The notes: a model not told the origin generated them from the sequence alone. Shown: positions 7,669-17,532, numbered from the stretch's first letter. The stretch: 64,000 bases of DNA from CAIXSC01 sp046349935 (GCA_046349935.1 JAXMBK010000009.1:124001-188000); one strand, 5' to 3'. Program-made: numbers and translations.

Positions 7669-10338
7669 CTAATTGCCGCCCGCCGGATCGGCCGGCGGCG
7701 CCGCCGCCGGCGCGGCCGGAGCGCCCGGCGCCGCAGGAACGGCTGCCGCGGGCGCGGCAGGCGCGGGAGCGGCTGGAGCTGCGGGGACGCCCGGGACCGG
7801 TGCACCCGGCGCCGCAGGCGCGTCGGGAACGGCTGGGGCCCCCGGAACGACAGGTGCGCCCGGAACTGCCGGTGCGCCCGCAGGCGGCTCGCCCGGCGCC
7901 GGCGCACCAGGAACCGGCGCACCAGGAACCGGCGCACCAGGAACCGGCGCACCAGGAACCGCTGGCGCCGGGGCCGCGGGCGCGCCTGGGGCCGCCGGTG
8001 CATTCGGTGCATTCGGGGCGGCGGCGTTCCCTGCTGCGGCGGCCGCGCGCTCCTTTTCTTCTTGTTCCAGCTTCGCCAACAACCGCTTCGACTGCGGGAT
8101 GGGCTGCCAGACGAACTGCACGACGAACGAATAACGCGGCGCCGGGAAATCCGGCTCTTGAGCGAGTTCGTCTTTCTTATCTTTCGACTTGCCTTTGTCG
8201 ACGCCCGCCTTGGGGGCGCCTGCGCCAGCGCCCAGGCCCGCGCCTAAACCGCCGCCGGCGCCCAAGCCGCCGCCCGCGCCCAGCCCCATGCCACCGCCGC
8301 CGGGGACGCCGTCTCCCGAGCCCGATCCGTCGTACAACGGATTGGCGATGCGGTACGTCTGGTCGATCTTGTCGTCTTGAATCAGGGTCGGATACAGAAT
8401 CCCCAATTCCTTCATCGTGTAGACGCGTTGACGAGGCACCGGGTCGCTGGTCACGTCTCCAGGAAAAGTCACCGTTCCTAGTTCCAGATAAGACAACAGC
8501 GTGTTGTACAGGTGGCTGCGGCCCGACGATTGCGGGTCGCCGTTGAAGAAGTGATAGCCCTTCATCTCAATGACCCAACCTTCTTTGGAAGGTCCGGGAT
8601 CTTCGCCAGCGGCCGGCGTAGCGGCCTGAGCGTTCGGGTCGGCTGCGGGTGCGGCGCCGGCTTGTCCTGCCGCCGCCGGATCAGCGGCCGGCGCTGCGGC
8701 AGCCGGCCCCATCCGCCGTTTCTGCAAGTCTTCCACTTCTCGCTTGCCTTCCAAATACTTCTCTTTCACCTGCGCCGACCACCATTGGCTCAGGTCCAAA
8801 AAGTACTCGGACTCGATGTACTCAATGTGCAGTTCACGGCGCTGCGAGAACGGCAAGTCGCGCGGGCTAGGAGGGCTGCCGGCTTTCAAGTTCGGCGTGC
8901 TCGGCAGCGCCGTACTCACGACGCTCATCAATTCCAGCCACATGAGTCGCCGGTCGTTGTTGCCGGCCACTTCGTCGCCGAGCGCTTTCAAGACGTTTAG
9001 CTGCGCGACATGCGAGTCGTCGGTTTGTTTGTGATTGCGGCTGACGTTGGCCACCGTGTCGGCCATTTTGCTGGCTTGATCCCATGTCGTCCCGCCGACC
9101 GCCCGCTCGGGATTCACCGTGTACCACTTGTCGTTGTACAGGAAGTAGCTCACAGCCCACGCCAACAACAGGGCGCTCACGCCGGCCAGCGTCCAGGGCT
9201 TTTTCTCGCGGATGATGCGCTGCGTGACGATCTCCCGCGGCATCAAGTTGGTCGGCACTTTGGCCAGGTTTAGTCCTTGCAGGCACAGGCCGTAACTGAC
9301 GCCGAACGACAGCAGATTCTCTTTGAAGCTGGGCGACGTCGAGATGGCGGTGGTATCCAGCCGCTGGAAGCTGTTGTATTCCAGCAAATCGTGCCCCAGG
9401 TTCTTAGCCAAGTGCAGGTTAAGCCCCGGTAGCTTCGAGGCGTTGCCCAACAACACCAACTTGGCGAGCTTGGCTTTGCGGTTGTTGTTCTCGAAATTCA
9501 TCAGCGACCGCTGCACCTCGTTCACCATGTCGGTGAACACGTTGCGCATCGCCTGGAAGATGGCCTTCGGATCTTCGGCCTGTCGCGCGTTCCGCTTGGT
9601 GTGTTCGGCTTTGGAGAACGTGAGCTTCAGTTCCTTGACCAGCGACTTGGTGAAGTGGCTGCCGCCGACCGGGATGCTGCGCAGCCACATGCGGTAGCCG
9701 TTGGTGATCACCAGGTCGGTCGTGTCGGTGCCCATCGACAGCACGATCTGCGATTCTTCGGGATTCTCCGAGTCGAATTCGTCTTTGGCGTCGTTGAGCA
9801 GGTCGTGAGTGATGGCGTTGTAAATCGCAACCGGCGCCAACTGGATGATGTCGATTTCCAAGCCGGCTCGAGTGAACGGGGCGAGCGCCTTGAAGACCTG
9901 CTCGCGCTTCATCGCGAACAAGCCGACCTGGATTTCCATCATGAAGCCTTCGACTTCCATGCCGCCCGCCATGCGATGCCAGTCCCAGACGACTTCATCG
10001 AGCGGAAACGGGACGGTCTGCTTGGCTTCGAACCGGACCAGTTCGGGCAGCTGTTTGGCTTGGCACGGCGGCGGGCCGAAGAAGCGCGTCAAGCCGAATT
10101 GGCCCGACACCGACATGGCGATGCGATCTCCTTTGGTCTTGTTGCGCGACAAGAACGTCTCAAACGCCTCGCGCACCAGACTCTCCGCATCCGCGTCGGG
10201 CTGGCTCAGGATCATCGGGTATTCGATGAAGTCGTAGGCCGTCGCCACGGCGGACGCGCCGTCTTCGCTGAGTTCGCAGCGCAGCGCCTTCAGACCGCAT
10301 TGGCCGATATCAATGCCCCAAACCCCGCTGCTGGCCAT
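7669..10338 (-). CDS. PilM-like actin-fold ATPase fused to PilN-like membrane domain
   Basis: About 889 residues from the ATG at 10338, which has GGGAGA seven bases upstream; the alternative ATG at 10365 has poor spacing. The N-terminus GVWGIDIGQCGLKALR and later LSMGTDTTDLVITNG are the phosphate-binding motifs of the PilM/FtsA actin-like family. A membrane helix (WTLAGVSALLLAWAVSYFLY, about residue 380) and a coiled periplasmic part follow, as in PilN, so one polypeptide seems to combine PilM and PilN. The C-terminus is a long Ala/Pro/Gly tail including PGAPVPGAPVPGAP units from a 15-bp tandem repeat. It is the first gene of a three-gene minus-strand operon. Confidence 0.82.
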   Translation of the reverse strand: MASSGVWGIDIGQCGLKALRCELSEDGASAVATAYDFIEYPMILSQPDADAESLVREAFETFLSRNKTKGDRIAMSVSGQFGLTRFFGPPPCQAKQLPELVRFEAKQTVPFPLDEVVWDWHRMAGGMEVEGFMMEIQVGLFAMKREQVFKALAPFTRAGLEIDIIQLAPVAIYNAITHDLLNDAKDEFDSENPEESQIVLSMGTDTTDLVITNGYRMWLRSIPVGGSHFTKSLVKELKLTFSKAEHTKRNARQAEDPKAIFQAMRNVFTDMVNEVQRSLMNFENNNRKAKLAKLVLLGNASKLPGLNLHLAKNLGHDLLEYNSFQRLDTTAISTSPSFKENLLSFGVSYGLCLQGLNLAKVPTNLMPREIVTQRIIREKKPWTLAGVSALLLAWAVSYFLYNDKWYTVNPERAVGGTTWDQASKMADTVANVSRNHKQTDDSHVAQLNVLKALGDEVAGNNDRRLMWLELMSVVSTALPSTPNLKAGSPPSPRDLPFSQRRELHIEYIESEYFLDLSQWWSAQVKEKYLEGKREVEDLQKRRMGPAAAAPAADPAAAGQAGAAPAADPNAQAATPAAGEDPGPSKEGWVIEMKGYHFFNGDPQSSGRSHLYNTLLSYLELGTVTFPGDVTSDPVPRQRVYTMKELGILYPTLIQDDKIDQTYRIANPLYDGSGSGDGVPGGGGMGLGAGGGLGAGGGLGAGLGAGAGAPKAGVDKGKSKDKKDELAQEPDFPAPRYSFVVQFVWQPIPQSKRLLAKLEQEEKERAAAAAGNAAAPNAPNAPAAPGAPAAPAPAVPGAPVPGAPVPGAPVPGAPAPGEPPAGAPAVPGAPVVPGAPAVPDAPAAPGAPVPGVPAAPAAPAPAAPAAAVPAAPGAPAAPAAAPPADPAGGN
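7901..7960 (-). repeat. In-frame 4 x 15-bp minisatellite in the PilM-like gene
   Basis: Four identical head-to-tail copies of GGCGCACCAGGAACC (plus-strand reading) encode successive Pro-Gly-Ala-Pro-Val units in the C-terminal tail of the PilM-like protein. The 15-bp period preserves frame, so copy-number change would alter tail length without frameshift. Confidence 0.95.
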
Positions 10339-10492
10339 GGACGATCTCCCGGGTTCAAACGACATTCCTGTCGAGCGACAGCCGGAGCTGCTCGACGTGC
10401 GAGAACGTCATCGGTGTGATGTGAATCCTCTGGAATCGAGGTCGACGACAAGTCAGGGCGCTAATCCCACACCCGCCGTTCACGCTGATTCA

Positions 10493-10522
10493 AGTTTACT
10501 GACGACAAACCTCGATTGTCAA
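10493..10522 (-). promoter_or_regulatory. Candidate sigma-70-type promoter for the pilus-like operon
   Basis: On the minus strand TTGACA (10522-10517) is followed after 18 bp by TAAACT (10498-10493), about 155 bp upstream of the PilM-like ATG. The -35 match is perfect and the -10 match is 4 of 6. The rest of the divergent intergenic region (10339-10619) shows no gene. Confidence 0.35.
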
Positions 10523-10619
10523 CGAAGTTCCTGACATCTCATGCGGCTCGGCGCGACCTTGCTCGGACCGTCCTACCGTGGCTCGACGCGAGCCGCGCCA
10601 ACGGCTATCGTGAGTCGCC

Positions 10620-13487
10620 ATGAAATACCAGGAACTCATCATCCTGCTCCCCTGCCATTCACTCGAAGACTTCCCCACCTACCACGAAGGGGAAGACGCC
10701 GACAGTCTGCTTGCTTCGTGGACGTCGCTGTGGCACCCCGCGCTGTTGGCCGCGGCGGGCGCCAAGCCGACATGGGCGCGCGTCGACACGCCGCCGACGG
10801 TCATCGCCGACCGGCTGCTGGTGGTTCCCACGCTGGCCGCCTCGCAGCTGCCGACCGGCTTCGCCCTCCGCGCGAAGGACGAAGGGGCGACGCTCATTCG
10901 GAAACTGTCCAAACGCGCCGACATCGTCGCCGCGGCCCTCGCCCCGCTCGAAGGCGGCGACGGCGGCGTCGATCCCGATCTGGCCGAAGACTTCCACGCC
11001 CTCGGTTACTGCTATCTGCAAGTCCAGCTGCTCACGCGGCAAATGCGGTACTCCAGCAACCTCGACGAACTGCACTTTCAAAACCTGGTGGTGGCGGCCG
11101 CGCGCGCCGCGCTCGGCGGCGACGGCGCAACGGCCCGAGAGAAGCTTAGTGCATGCTTTGACATGTTGTCGGAGGAAAGAAATCACTATTACCCGGTGGA
11201 AGCGTTTATTCTGGATATAACGCTCGTCGCCGACACCACGCTCGGCCGCACCCTCCGCGACGACCTGGCCCAGCGCTCCGCCGCCAACCTGCTCGTTAAC
11301 GCCGCGACGCTCGCCAAAATGCAACAGCAGGAGCCGGCGTCGCTGGAGGAGCTCCGCGCCGCCCTGGCGGCCGACCGCGCGTCGCTGGTGGGCGGCGAAG
11401 TGGTCGAACGGCGTTGGCCCTTGCTGGGACTCGAGTCGCTGGCGGATGAACTTCAGCGCGGCGCCCAAGCCTACGAAAACTTGGCGGGCAAGCGTCCCGC
11501 CGTCTATGGGCGGCGCCGGTTCGGTCTTTCCCCCGCCCTCCCCTTGGTCCTGCAAAAATACGCCTACCGCGGCGTACTCCATGCCACGCTGGACGACGGC
11601 CGCTTCCCCCAAGGCTCGCAGCTTAAGGTTCGCTGGGAAGGACTCGGCAACGCGGCGCTCGACGCCGTCGCCCGCGTTCCGCTCGACGCCGCCAAGCCGC
11701 AAACCTACCTCAGCTTCGCCATGAAGTTGGGCGAATCGATGGATGCGGATCATGTGGCGACACTGATGCTGGCGCACTGGCCCGGTCAATGCAGCATTTG
11801 GCATGACGACCTCCGTCGCATCGCCCGCTATTCCAACGCCCTCGGTCGCTTCGTCACGCTCGACAAGTACTTCCAGGAAACCGACGCCCCCGGCCAAACC
11901 GATCGCTTCGACGCCTCGCAGTACCGCTCCCCGTACCTCAAACAGGCCATTATCCGCAAGCAGCTTGACCCGCTCTCCGCCGTCGCCCGCTATTGGAAGC
12001 GACGCGGGCAACTGGAGTCGCTCGAGGGATTGCTGATGCTGACAGCCGCTGCCAGCAACCGGCCTCTGGACGCCGCTGCGGCTTCCGCCGCCGAACAACT
12101 GGCCCCGTGGCGTTTGCGGGTCGATGAGTGCGCCGAGGAGCCGGAGGCCGATGCGGCGCAAATCGACCGTTTCGACGCCGAGCTGACGGCCGCGGTCGAA
12201 CAAGCGGCTCGGTCGCTGGCGGCGGCGCTGCCGCGCAGCACCAGCCCGTCGACGGCGGGCGTACTCGTCGTCAATCCCTCCAGTTTCGCGCGACGCGCGG
12301 GCGGGGAAGCGCCGTCGCTGGCCGCAGCGCCAGCGGTCGAGAAACCCATCCACGCCGCCGACGACGCTCAGGGGCAGCGTCACTTCGTCGTCGACGTGCC
12401 GCCCATGGGCTACACATGGGTCGCGGGGGCGACGACGCCGGCCGCTCGCCCGCGTCGACAAGTGCCGCCTTTGGCCGAGGAAACGGTGCTGCGCAACGAA
12501 TACTTCGAAGCGCTGCTCAATCCGGTTACGGGCAGCCTGCAGTCGATTCACGAGTACCAAGTTCGCGGCAATCGCATGTCGCAACAGTTGGCGCTCCGCG
12601 AACCCGGAAAGTCGACCGCCAAACCGGGCGACGTCTATCGCGACCCCGACGAGTCGGCCGTCTACTCCGTCATGGGCGTCGACGAGATCCGCGTGACGAA
12701 ATCCAGCACCGTGGCCGGCGAGATCACCAGCCGTGGACGTCTGATGGATCGACACGGCAAGACGCAGGCGACCTACACGCAGATTTTCCGCGTCTGGCGC
12801 GGCAGCCGCGTCCTCACGATCGACATCGAGCTCGATCCGGTCGTCGAACCGCAAGCCGATCCGTGGAACGCCTACTACTGCTGCCGCTTCGCTTGGAACA
12901 ACGAGTCGGCCGACTTGTTTCGCACCGTGCACCAGCAGCGTCAGCCGGTCCCGGGCAAGCAATTTGAATCGCCGCACTACGTCGAGATCTCTGCCGAGCC
13001 GCAGCGGACGACGATTCTCACGGGCGGGCTGCCGTATCACCGGCGCGTCGGCATGCGGATGCTCGATACCTTGTTGATCGTGCGGGGCGAGCGTGCGCGA
13101 CGATTCCGAGTCGGCATCGGCCTGGATCTCACGCATCCGTACCAAGAGTCGCAAGCGTTGCTCGGCGGCCCGATCTTCTTGCCTCAAACCGCTTCGCCGC
13201 CCAATCCGGCTTCGTCGTGGCTCTTCCACGTCGACGCGAAGAACGTCGTCGCCACGCACTGGCAGCCGCTGGTGGAAGCAGGTCGACTGGTCGGCTTCCG
13301 CACGCGTTTGCTCGAGACGATGGGCCGCAGCGGTCCCGTGAAGATTTCTGCGTGTCGAGCGATCACGTCGGCCCGGACGATCGACTTCGCCGACCAGACG
13401 CTGGGCGAACTCCCCGTCGCGACGGGCCAAGCGACCGTCGAGCTAGCCGCGCACGACTGGACCTACGTCGAAGCACGTTGGTGCTAG
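10620..13487 (+). CDS. Large cytoplasmic protein with GH38 alpha-mannosidase-like C-terminal region
   Basis: A 955-residue protein with no signal peptide or membrane helix (N-terminus MKYQELIILLPCHSLEDFPT). The segment from about residue 620 (LRNEYFEALLNPVTGSLQSI) resembles the beta-sandwich that follows the catalytic domain in glycoside hydrolase family 38, with the typical pattern of a rewritten product followed by strand-rich sequence. The N-terminal 550 residues do not show a clear GH38 catalytic motif to me. A family 38-like glycosidase or an inactive relative is the best guess. It is transcribed divergently from the pilus-like operon. The very long open frame on the opposite strand is a GC-codon shadow. 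Confidence 0.6.
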   Translation: MKYQELIILLPCHSLEDFPTYHEGEDADSLLASWTSLWHPALLAAAGAKPTWARVDTPPTVIADRLLVVPTLAASQLPTGFALRAKDEGATLIRKLSKRADIVAAALAPLEGGDGGVDPDLAEDFHALGYCYLQVQLLTRQMRYSSNLDELHFQNLVVAAARAALGGDGATAREKLSACFDMLSEERNHYYPVEAFILDITLVADTTLGRTLRDDLAQRSAANLLVNAATLAKMQQQEPASLEELRAALAADRASLVGGEVVERRWPLLGLESLADELQRGAQAYENLAGKRPAVYGRRRFGLSPALPLVLQKYAYRGVLHATLDDGRFPQGSQLKVRWEGLGNAALDAVARVPLDAAKPQTYLSFAMKLGESMDADHVATLMLAHWPGQCSIWHDDLRRIARYSNALGRFVTLDKYFQETDAPGQTDRFDASQYRSPYLKQAIIRKQLDPLSAVARYWKRRGQLESLEGLLMLTAAASNRPLDAAAASAAEQLAPWRLRVDECAEEPEADAAQIDRFDAELTAAVEQAARSLAAALPRSTSPSTAGVLVVNPSSFARRAGGEAPSLAAAPAVEKPIHAADDAQGQRHFVVDVPPMGYTWVAGATTPAARPRRQVPPLAEETVLRNEYFEALLNPVTGSLQSIHEYQVRGNRMSQQLALREPGKSTAKPGDVYRDPDESAVYSVMGVDEIRVTKSSTVAGEITSRGRLMDRHGKTQATYTQIFRVWRGSRVLTIDIELDPVVEPQADPWNAYYCCRFAWNNESADLFRTVHQQRQPVPGKQFESPHYVEISAEPQRTTILTGGLPYHRRVGMRMLDTLLIVRGERARRFRVGIGLDLTHPYQESQALLGGPIFLPQTASPPNPASSWLFHVDAKNVVATHWQPLVEAGRLVGFRTRLLETMGRSGPVKISACRAITSARTIDFADQTLGELPVATGQATVELAAHDWTYVEARWC

Positions 13488-13506
13488 CGACCGTCCATTG
13501 TCACTC

Positions 13507-13630
13507 GTAGGGTGGGCCAAGCCGGGCGAAACCGGCGTTGTGGAACCGCAACCCTTGGCCACGCCCGGCGCGGGCCCACCATAGGCGGCTGCGGGACGTC
13601 GGTGGCCCTTGCTCGCTTGGCCCACCGTAC
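13507..13630. repeat. REPIN-like element with GTAGGGTGGGCC termini
   Basis: The block begins GTAGGGTGGGCCAAGC and ends GCTTGGCCCACCGTAC, an almost perfect terminal inverted repeat over 124 bp, with further internal GGCCCACC/GGTGGCCC complementarity. It fills the space between the convergent ends of the GH38-like and metallophosphoesterase genes. The same termini recur at 20809-21357. Confidence 0.85.
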
Positions 13631-13632
13631 GG

Positions 13633-16029
13633 TTACGTGCCTGCGGGGAGTTTGGCGCGAGACAGGCTGGAAGCCTGTCCTACGGGGGCGAGCGGCAGGC
13701 TCCATTCCACTTCGGCTTGTGCTGGGGCGGGGCGAGCGGACGCGGACGCGTCAAAGTCGCTCCAGCGCAGGCGCCCCTGGACGCCGTAGGGGATGAAGCG
13801 TAGGCGGCTGCGAGATCGTTCCACTCGTACCTCCACGAAGCTCTGGTGAAACGGCGCGGTATTCACGTCGAATGCGGCCGACAGCCATTCGGCCGAGAAG
13901 GGCCACGCATTCCAGCGTTTGGTCCACCACCACGCGGGCCGCTTCCAGACCGGCGTCGTGGCGTCGATCTTTTGCTCGACCAGCGACCGACTGGGGTAGT
14001 AGGCCCACGTCTCCGCGGCCGGCGACGCGGGCCAAGCCAGCGACGTTCCGTAGCTGAGGTACGCGCCGCCGCCGCCATTAACGAAGTGCAGCGTTTCGCG
14101 TTCGCCAGTTCGCTCGACGTAGTACTCCAAGTCGTGCGTGTCCCCCGCCATCACGACCGCCACTTCGTGACGCTGCAGCAACTGGTGCAGTTCCGCGAAG
14201 TCGGCGTTGCCGTCCGCCTGGTAGGCGCCTCCCGCATACAACGGATGCCCCAGGATGGCCATTTTAGTTTTGCCGCGAGCCGCGGCGAGGGCCGCTTCGA
14301 GCCACCTTCGTTGGACGTCGTCGATTCGCTTGGCGACGCCCGTGTCGACGACCACCAGCGCGAAGTCGGCGGTTTGAAACTGAAAGAACGGCGCCTCCTG
14401 CCGCTGAACCGGGACCTGATAGTACGCCTGATGCCGCGAAGCCGTCGCAATCAGCTCGTCGATCCGCGCATCCGTCGTGCTCGACAATCCATGATCGGCG
14501 TCGACGCGCGCTCGCAACGAGCGCCGAGCGGCGTCGGGTGTGAGAAACGTGGCGGTGAAACCATCGAGCGCATCGTACCAATCGTGGTTGCCGGGAATGG
14601 CGTAGATCGGCTTCGTAGTCCCCATAAAGGGCAGCCAGAACTTTTGTTCGTAGTCCTTCATCGCGCCAGTCGGGTAAACGACGTCCGACGAGAGCACGAC
14701 GAACTTCACGTCGGGGCGGCGCACGACCTCCAAGAAAGATGCCCGTAGCGAATGCTGCGAGGCGTCCCCTTCCCCCGTGTCGCCGATCACCAGAAACGAG
14801 AAGTCCTCCTGCGCTGGCACGCCCGGTGGTGCGACGGCGAACGCTTCCTCGGCGGGACGCGTCGGCGCTTCTTCGACGATCGCCTCCACCATCGCCGCGC
14901 GCCAGACGTCGGTTCGTTCCTCGGCCCACGAATTCCAGATGCCGGCCGCCCAGTTCTCCGTATCGAAATACCAACTCATGCCCCACATCGGAGTCGTCGC
15001 CGCGATCACGGCCGCCGCAGGGAGGCCGATCTGCAACCCGCGGCTCAGCGCGCCTCGAATGGAATACCGAGCCTGCACGAAACGAATCGTGAACCGCAGT
15101 CGCCAAACCAGCACCCGTCGAGCCGCTCGACGCAGCCAGTCGCGCTGGGCCGAGTCGGTCGCCAGACACCACCGCCACGCGACGCGTTCCAAGCGATGCG
15201 TGGCGCGGCGCCACACGAACAACGCAGGAACCGCCACTGCGTAGGCGATGACGAGTCCCAGGAGGGCGTCGCCCAGGACGGCGAATCCGGGAGACACGAG
15301 GCCGAACAAGGTGCGGTCAAACCCCATGCGTCCGACGTGAATCGCCAGCAGCGTCAGCAGGAACGCCGAGATCCATCCCCAGTCCGCTCGCACTCGCGCC
15401 GCTTCCTCCTCGGAGATCTGCTGCGCCAATTCTTCGACCTCCGGGAGGTCGGTCAACTGCAGCGACTTGACGGCGGTGGCGCCTGAGTCGCGAGCGGTGA
15501 ACACGGCCGAGAGGGCGATGCCCGATGCGACTCCAAATAAACGTACGCCGCCCACGACGGCGATGAGCCAAGTGGCGGCCGAGTCGCGAAAGGCCAGGAT
15601 CGCGACGGCGATGAGTGCGTTGCCGGCCGCGGCCGTCCACAGCGGCCACGAAAACTCGCCCCGCCAAGTTCGGCTGGCGCCCTCGATCAAATTGCGGAGC
15701 GCGTCGAGTGCAAACCAGCCGGCCAAGAAGAGAGTGACCGCCGAGCCGGTCAGCGCTGGCGCGGAAGACAGGAGCGCGCCCATGCCGAGCGTCATGGCGC
15801 CGCCGGTCCACGCCGCCCGCTGATCTTCGGCCGACGACCGGCGAAACCCATGCAATAGCTCGATGATCGCGCCCAGAATCAGCAGTTCCCCGACCCGTTC
15901 GGCGACCTGATGAAACACCAAGGGCGCAAGGCACGCAACGCCCGCCATGGCGAGCAGCAGGAGGCTGAGTGCGCTCCGATATCCAAGCGACGTGGGAAGC
16001 GGTTGAGGGCGGAACGCGGCAGGTTTCAC
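13633..16029 (-). CDS. Polytopic membrane protein with C-terminal calcineurin-like metallophosphoesterase domain
   Basis: A 798-residue protein starting at GTG 16029. The N-terminal 170 residues hold several hydrophobic helices resembling HdeD-type membrane modules (LLLLAMAGVACLAPLVF, LLILGAIIELLHGF), and more helices lie near residues 215-345. The C-terminal domain carries the dimetal phosphoesterase motifs VIGDTGEGD, LSSDVVYP, IPGNHDWYD, ILGHPLYAG and VMAGDTHD. The SSD in place of the usual GD/GN second motif is unusual. The enzyme is expected at the membrane; the substrate is unknown. The last 15 residues are encoded by a dispersed hairpin repeat, so the original stop was probably lost or replaced. 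Confidence 0.8.
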   Translation of the reverse strand: MKPAAFRPQPLPTSLGYRSALSLLLLAMAGVACLAPLVFHQVAERVGELLILGAIIELLHGFRRSSAEDQRAAWTGGAMTLGMGALLSSAPALTGSAVTLFLAGWFALDALRNLIEGASRTWRGEFSWPLWTAAAGNALIAVAILAFRDSAATWLIAVVGGVRLFGVASGIALSAVFTARDSGATAVKSLQLTDLPEVEELAQQISEEEAARVRADWGWISAFLLTLLAIHVGRMGFDRTLFGLVSPGFAVLGDALLGLVIAYAVAVPALFVWRRATHRLERVAWRWCLATDSAQRDWLRRAARRVLVWRLRFTIRFVQARYSIRGALSRGLQIGLPAAAVIAATTPMWGMSWYFDTENWAAGIWNSWAEERTDVWRAAMVEAIVEEAPTRPAEEAFAVAPPGVPAQEDFSFLVIGDTGEGDASQHSLRASFLEVVRRPDVKFVVLSSDVVYPTGAMKDYEQKFWLPFMGTTKPIYAIPGNHDWYDALDGFTATFLTPDAARRSLRARVDADHGLSSTTDARIDELIATASRHQAYYQVPVQRQEAPFFQFQTADFALVVVDTGVAKRIDDVQRRWLEAALAAARGKTKMAILGHPLYAGGAYQADGNADFAELHQLLQRHEVAVVMAGDTHDLEYYVERTGERETLHFVNGGGGAYLSYGTSLAWPASPAAETWAYYPSRSLVEQKIDATTPVWKRPAWWWTKRWNAWPFSAEWLSAAFDVNTAPFHQSFVEVRVERSRSRLRFIPYGVQGRLRWSDFDASASARPAPAQAEVEWSLPLAPVGQASSLSRAKLPAGT
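13661..13683 (-). repeat. GTAG-hairpin repeat translated into the metallophosphoesterase C-terminus
   Basis: On the minus strand this is GTAG followed by GACAGGCTTCCAGCCTGTC, a perfect 8-bp stem with a TCC loop. It lies inside the 3' end of the metallophosphoesterase gene and encodes the C-terminal residues VGQASSLS. Other copies are at 28325-28448, 37260-37282, 38721-38766 and 50967-50989. Confidence 0.9.
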
Positions 16030-16071
16030 AGGGAGACGGTTTCCAGGAAAGGGAAGATGCGCGCGGAGTGA

Positions 16072-17532
16072 TCAGGCGGAGCCATACAGGGCCGTGATAG
16101 GCTGACCGTGAGTAAGCGGAAGCGGACGCCCCTCGAGATCCGAATACTGAGAATGAGGATCGATTCCCAGGGCGTGGAAGATCGTGGCGGCGACGTCCCA
16201 GGGACCGTATCGAGCCGTGATCGGTTCGCCTCCCAGGCGATCCGACGCTCCTACCACCGCGCCGCGCTGCACGCCAGCTCCGGCGCACACGATCGAGTAG
16301 ACGTTGGACCAGTGCTTTCGTCCCGGCGTCGCGCCGGCAAACCGCGGCTCGAGCGCCACGCGCGGCGCTCGTCCGAACTCCCCCATGCAAACAACCAGGG
16401 TCTGATCGAGCAGCCCGCGCGCGTCGAGGTCTTCCAGGAGCGCGGCGAAGCTTTCGTCGAAGCGCGGCAACAGTCGCTCGCGCAGCGCCTGAAAGATGTC
16501 GTTATGGGTATCCCAGCCGTAGACGTCCGTATCGAGCTCGTCGAGATCCTGTCCTCGGTTGGAATGATTCCAGATCACATTGATGAACGGCACGCCTGCT
16601 TCGACAAGTCGTCGCGCTAGCAGCATGGCTTGGCCGGAACGATGTCGGCCATAACGATCGCGCACCGTCGCCGGTTCGCTCTGTAAGTCGAAGGCGGCGC
16701 GCGCGGCCGGGTTGGCCAGCAGCGCCTGCGCTTGGGTATACCAGCCCGCCAAGTCGCGCGCCGCTTGCCGCTCGTCCAGTTCGCGTTGCAGCGCGTCGAA
16801 CGAGCGTTTCAGTCCCAATCGTTCGTCGATCCGCGCGGTCGGCCAATCCGTGTGCGGCGCAAGACCCGGCATGGCGCCGCGCGGGTCGCGCACGTCGCCG
16901 ATCACCCACGGCTCGTAACCGCGCCCCAACAGCCCGCCTTGCTGCCCAGGCGAGACGGTCGTCGGCACCAGCGCAGGACCGTTCAAGTGAATCGCGTCGC
17001 TGACGAACTTCGGTCGCGGTCGCAAGCGACGGACGAGTGCGCCGAGCGTCGGGAAGTCGGAATTGCTGGGCGGAGGATTCGACGAACGCCGTGGATGATA
17101 GTGACCGGTGAGAGCGAGATACACGGCGGAGCCATGATCGAGGTCTTCGTGCGACATGCTGCGCACGAGCGTGCAGCGGTCGAGCGTCTGCGCGACGCGC
17201 GGCAAGTGTTCGCACACTTGGACTCCCGCCACGTTCGTCGCAATCGGAGCGAAGGCCCCGCGCACGTCAAGCGGAGCAGTCGGCTTGGGGTCCCACATGT
17301 CCAGCTGGCTTTGACCGCCGCTGGTGAAAACCAGGATGACCGACTTCGCACGGCCGAAGCCAGCACGCGCCGGCGCGTCCCCGGCCGCAGTCGCTGCTGC
17401 GGCGCTCCGGGGCGCATGAAGGGCCTCTTTTGTTCCCGCCGCAGTCAGCGACGCCAGCGTCCCCAGACGCAGCAGGTCGCGTCGTGACAGCGGCAGCTCG
17501 GAAGCATAGGATGTGGCCCGGACGTGCAACAT
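16072..17532 (-). CDS. DUF1501 domain protein
   Basis: A 486-residue protein from ATG 17532 (MLHVRATSY). The frame is open further upstream, but that extension runs into the divergent SDR gene and lacks family sequence. A twin-arginine leader (SRRDLLRLGTLASL) precedes DUF1501 hallmarks: VILVFTSGGQSQLDMWDPKP, RSMSHEDLDHGSAVYLALTG, AMLLARRLVEAGVPFINVIW, DTHNDIFQALRERLLP and VVCMGEFGRAPRV. It is probably exported; the enzymatic activity of the family is undefined. It is one of three DUF1501 genes in the window, none with a DUF1549/1553 partner. The start lies 120 bp from the divergent SDR start. Confidence 0.88.
   Translation of the reverse strand: MLHVRATSYASELPLSRRDLLRLGTLASLTAAGTKEALHAPRSAAAATAAGDAPARAGFGRAKSVILVFTSGGQSQLDMWDPKPTAPLDVRGAFAPIATNVAGVQVCEHLPRVAQTLDRCTLVRSMSHEDLDHGSAVYLALTGHYHPRRSSNPPPSNSDFPTLGALVRRLRPRPKFVSDAIHLNGPALVPTTVSPGQQGGLLGRGYEPWVIGDVRDPRGAMPGLAPHTDWPTARIDERLGLKRSFDALQRELDERQAARDLAGWYTQAQALLANPAARAAFDLQSEPATVRDRYGRHRSGQAMLLARRLVEAGVPFINVIWNHSNRGQDLDELDTDVYGWDTHNDIFQALRERLLPRFDESFAALLEDLDARGLLDQTLVVCMGEFGRAPRVALEPRFAGATPGRKHWSNVYSIVCAGAGVQRGAVVGASDRLGGEPITARYGPWDVAATIFHALGIDPHSQYSDLEGRPLPLTHGQPITALYGSA

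Noticed and set aside
7614..8012. Minus-strand frame rich in RRFLVRR repeats
   Set aside because: It is an out-of-frame reading of the 15-bp minisatellite within the PilM-like gene.
10339..10619. Possible tRNA or small RNA in the divergent intergenic region
   Set aside because: No cloverleaf or terminator could be drawn by eye; only a promoter candidate was kept.
10659..13430. Very long open frame on the minus strand opposite the GH38-like gene
   Set aside because: It is an antisense shadow produced by GC-rich codons; its product is Arg/His-rich with no domain, while the plus-strand frame has ordered domain-like sequence.
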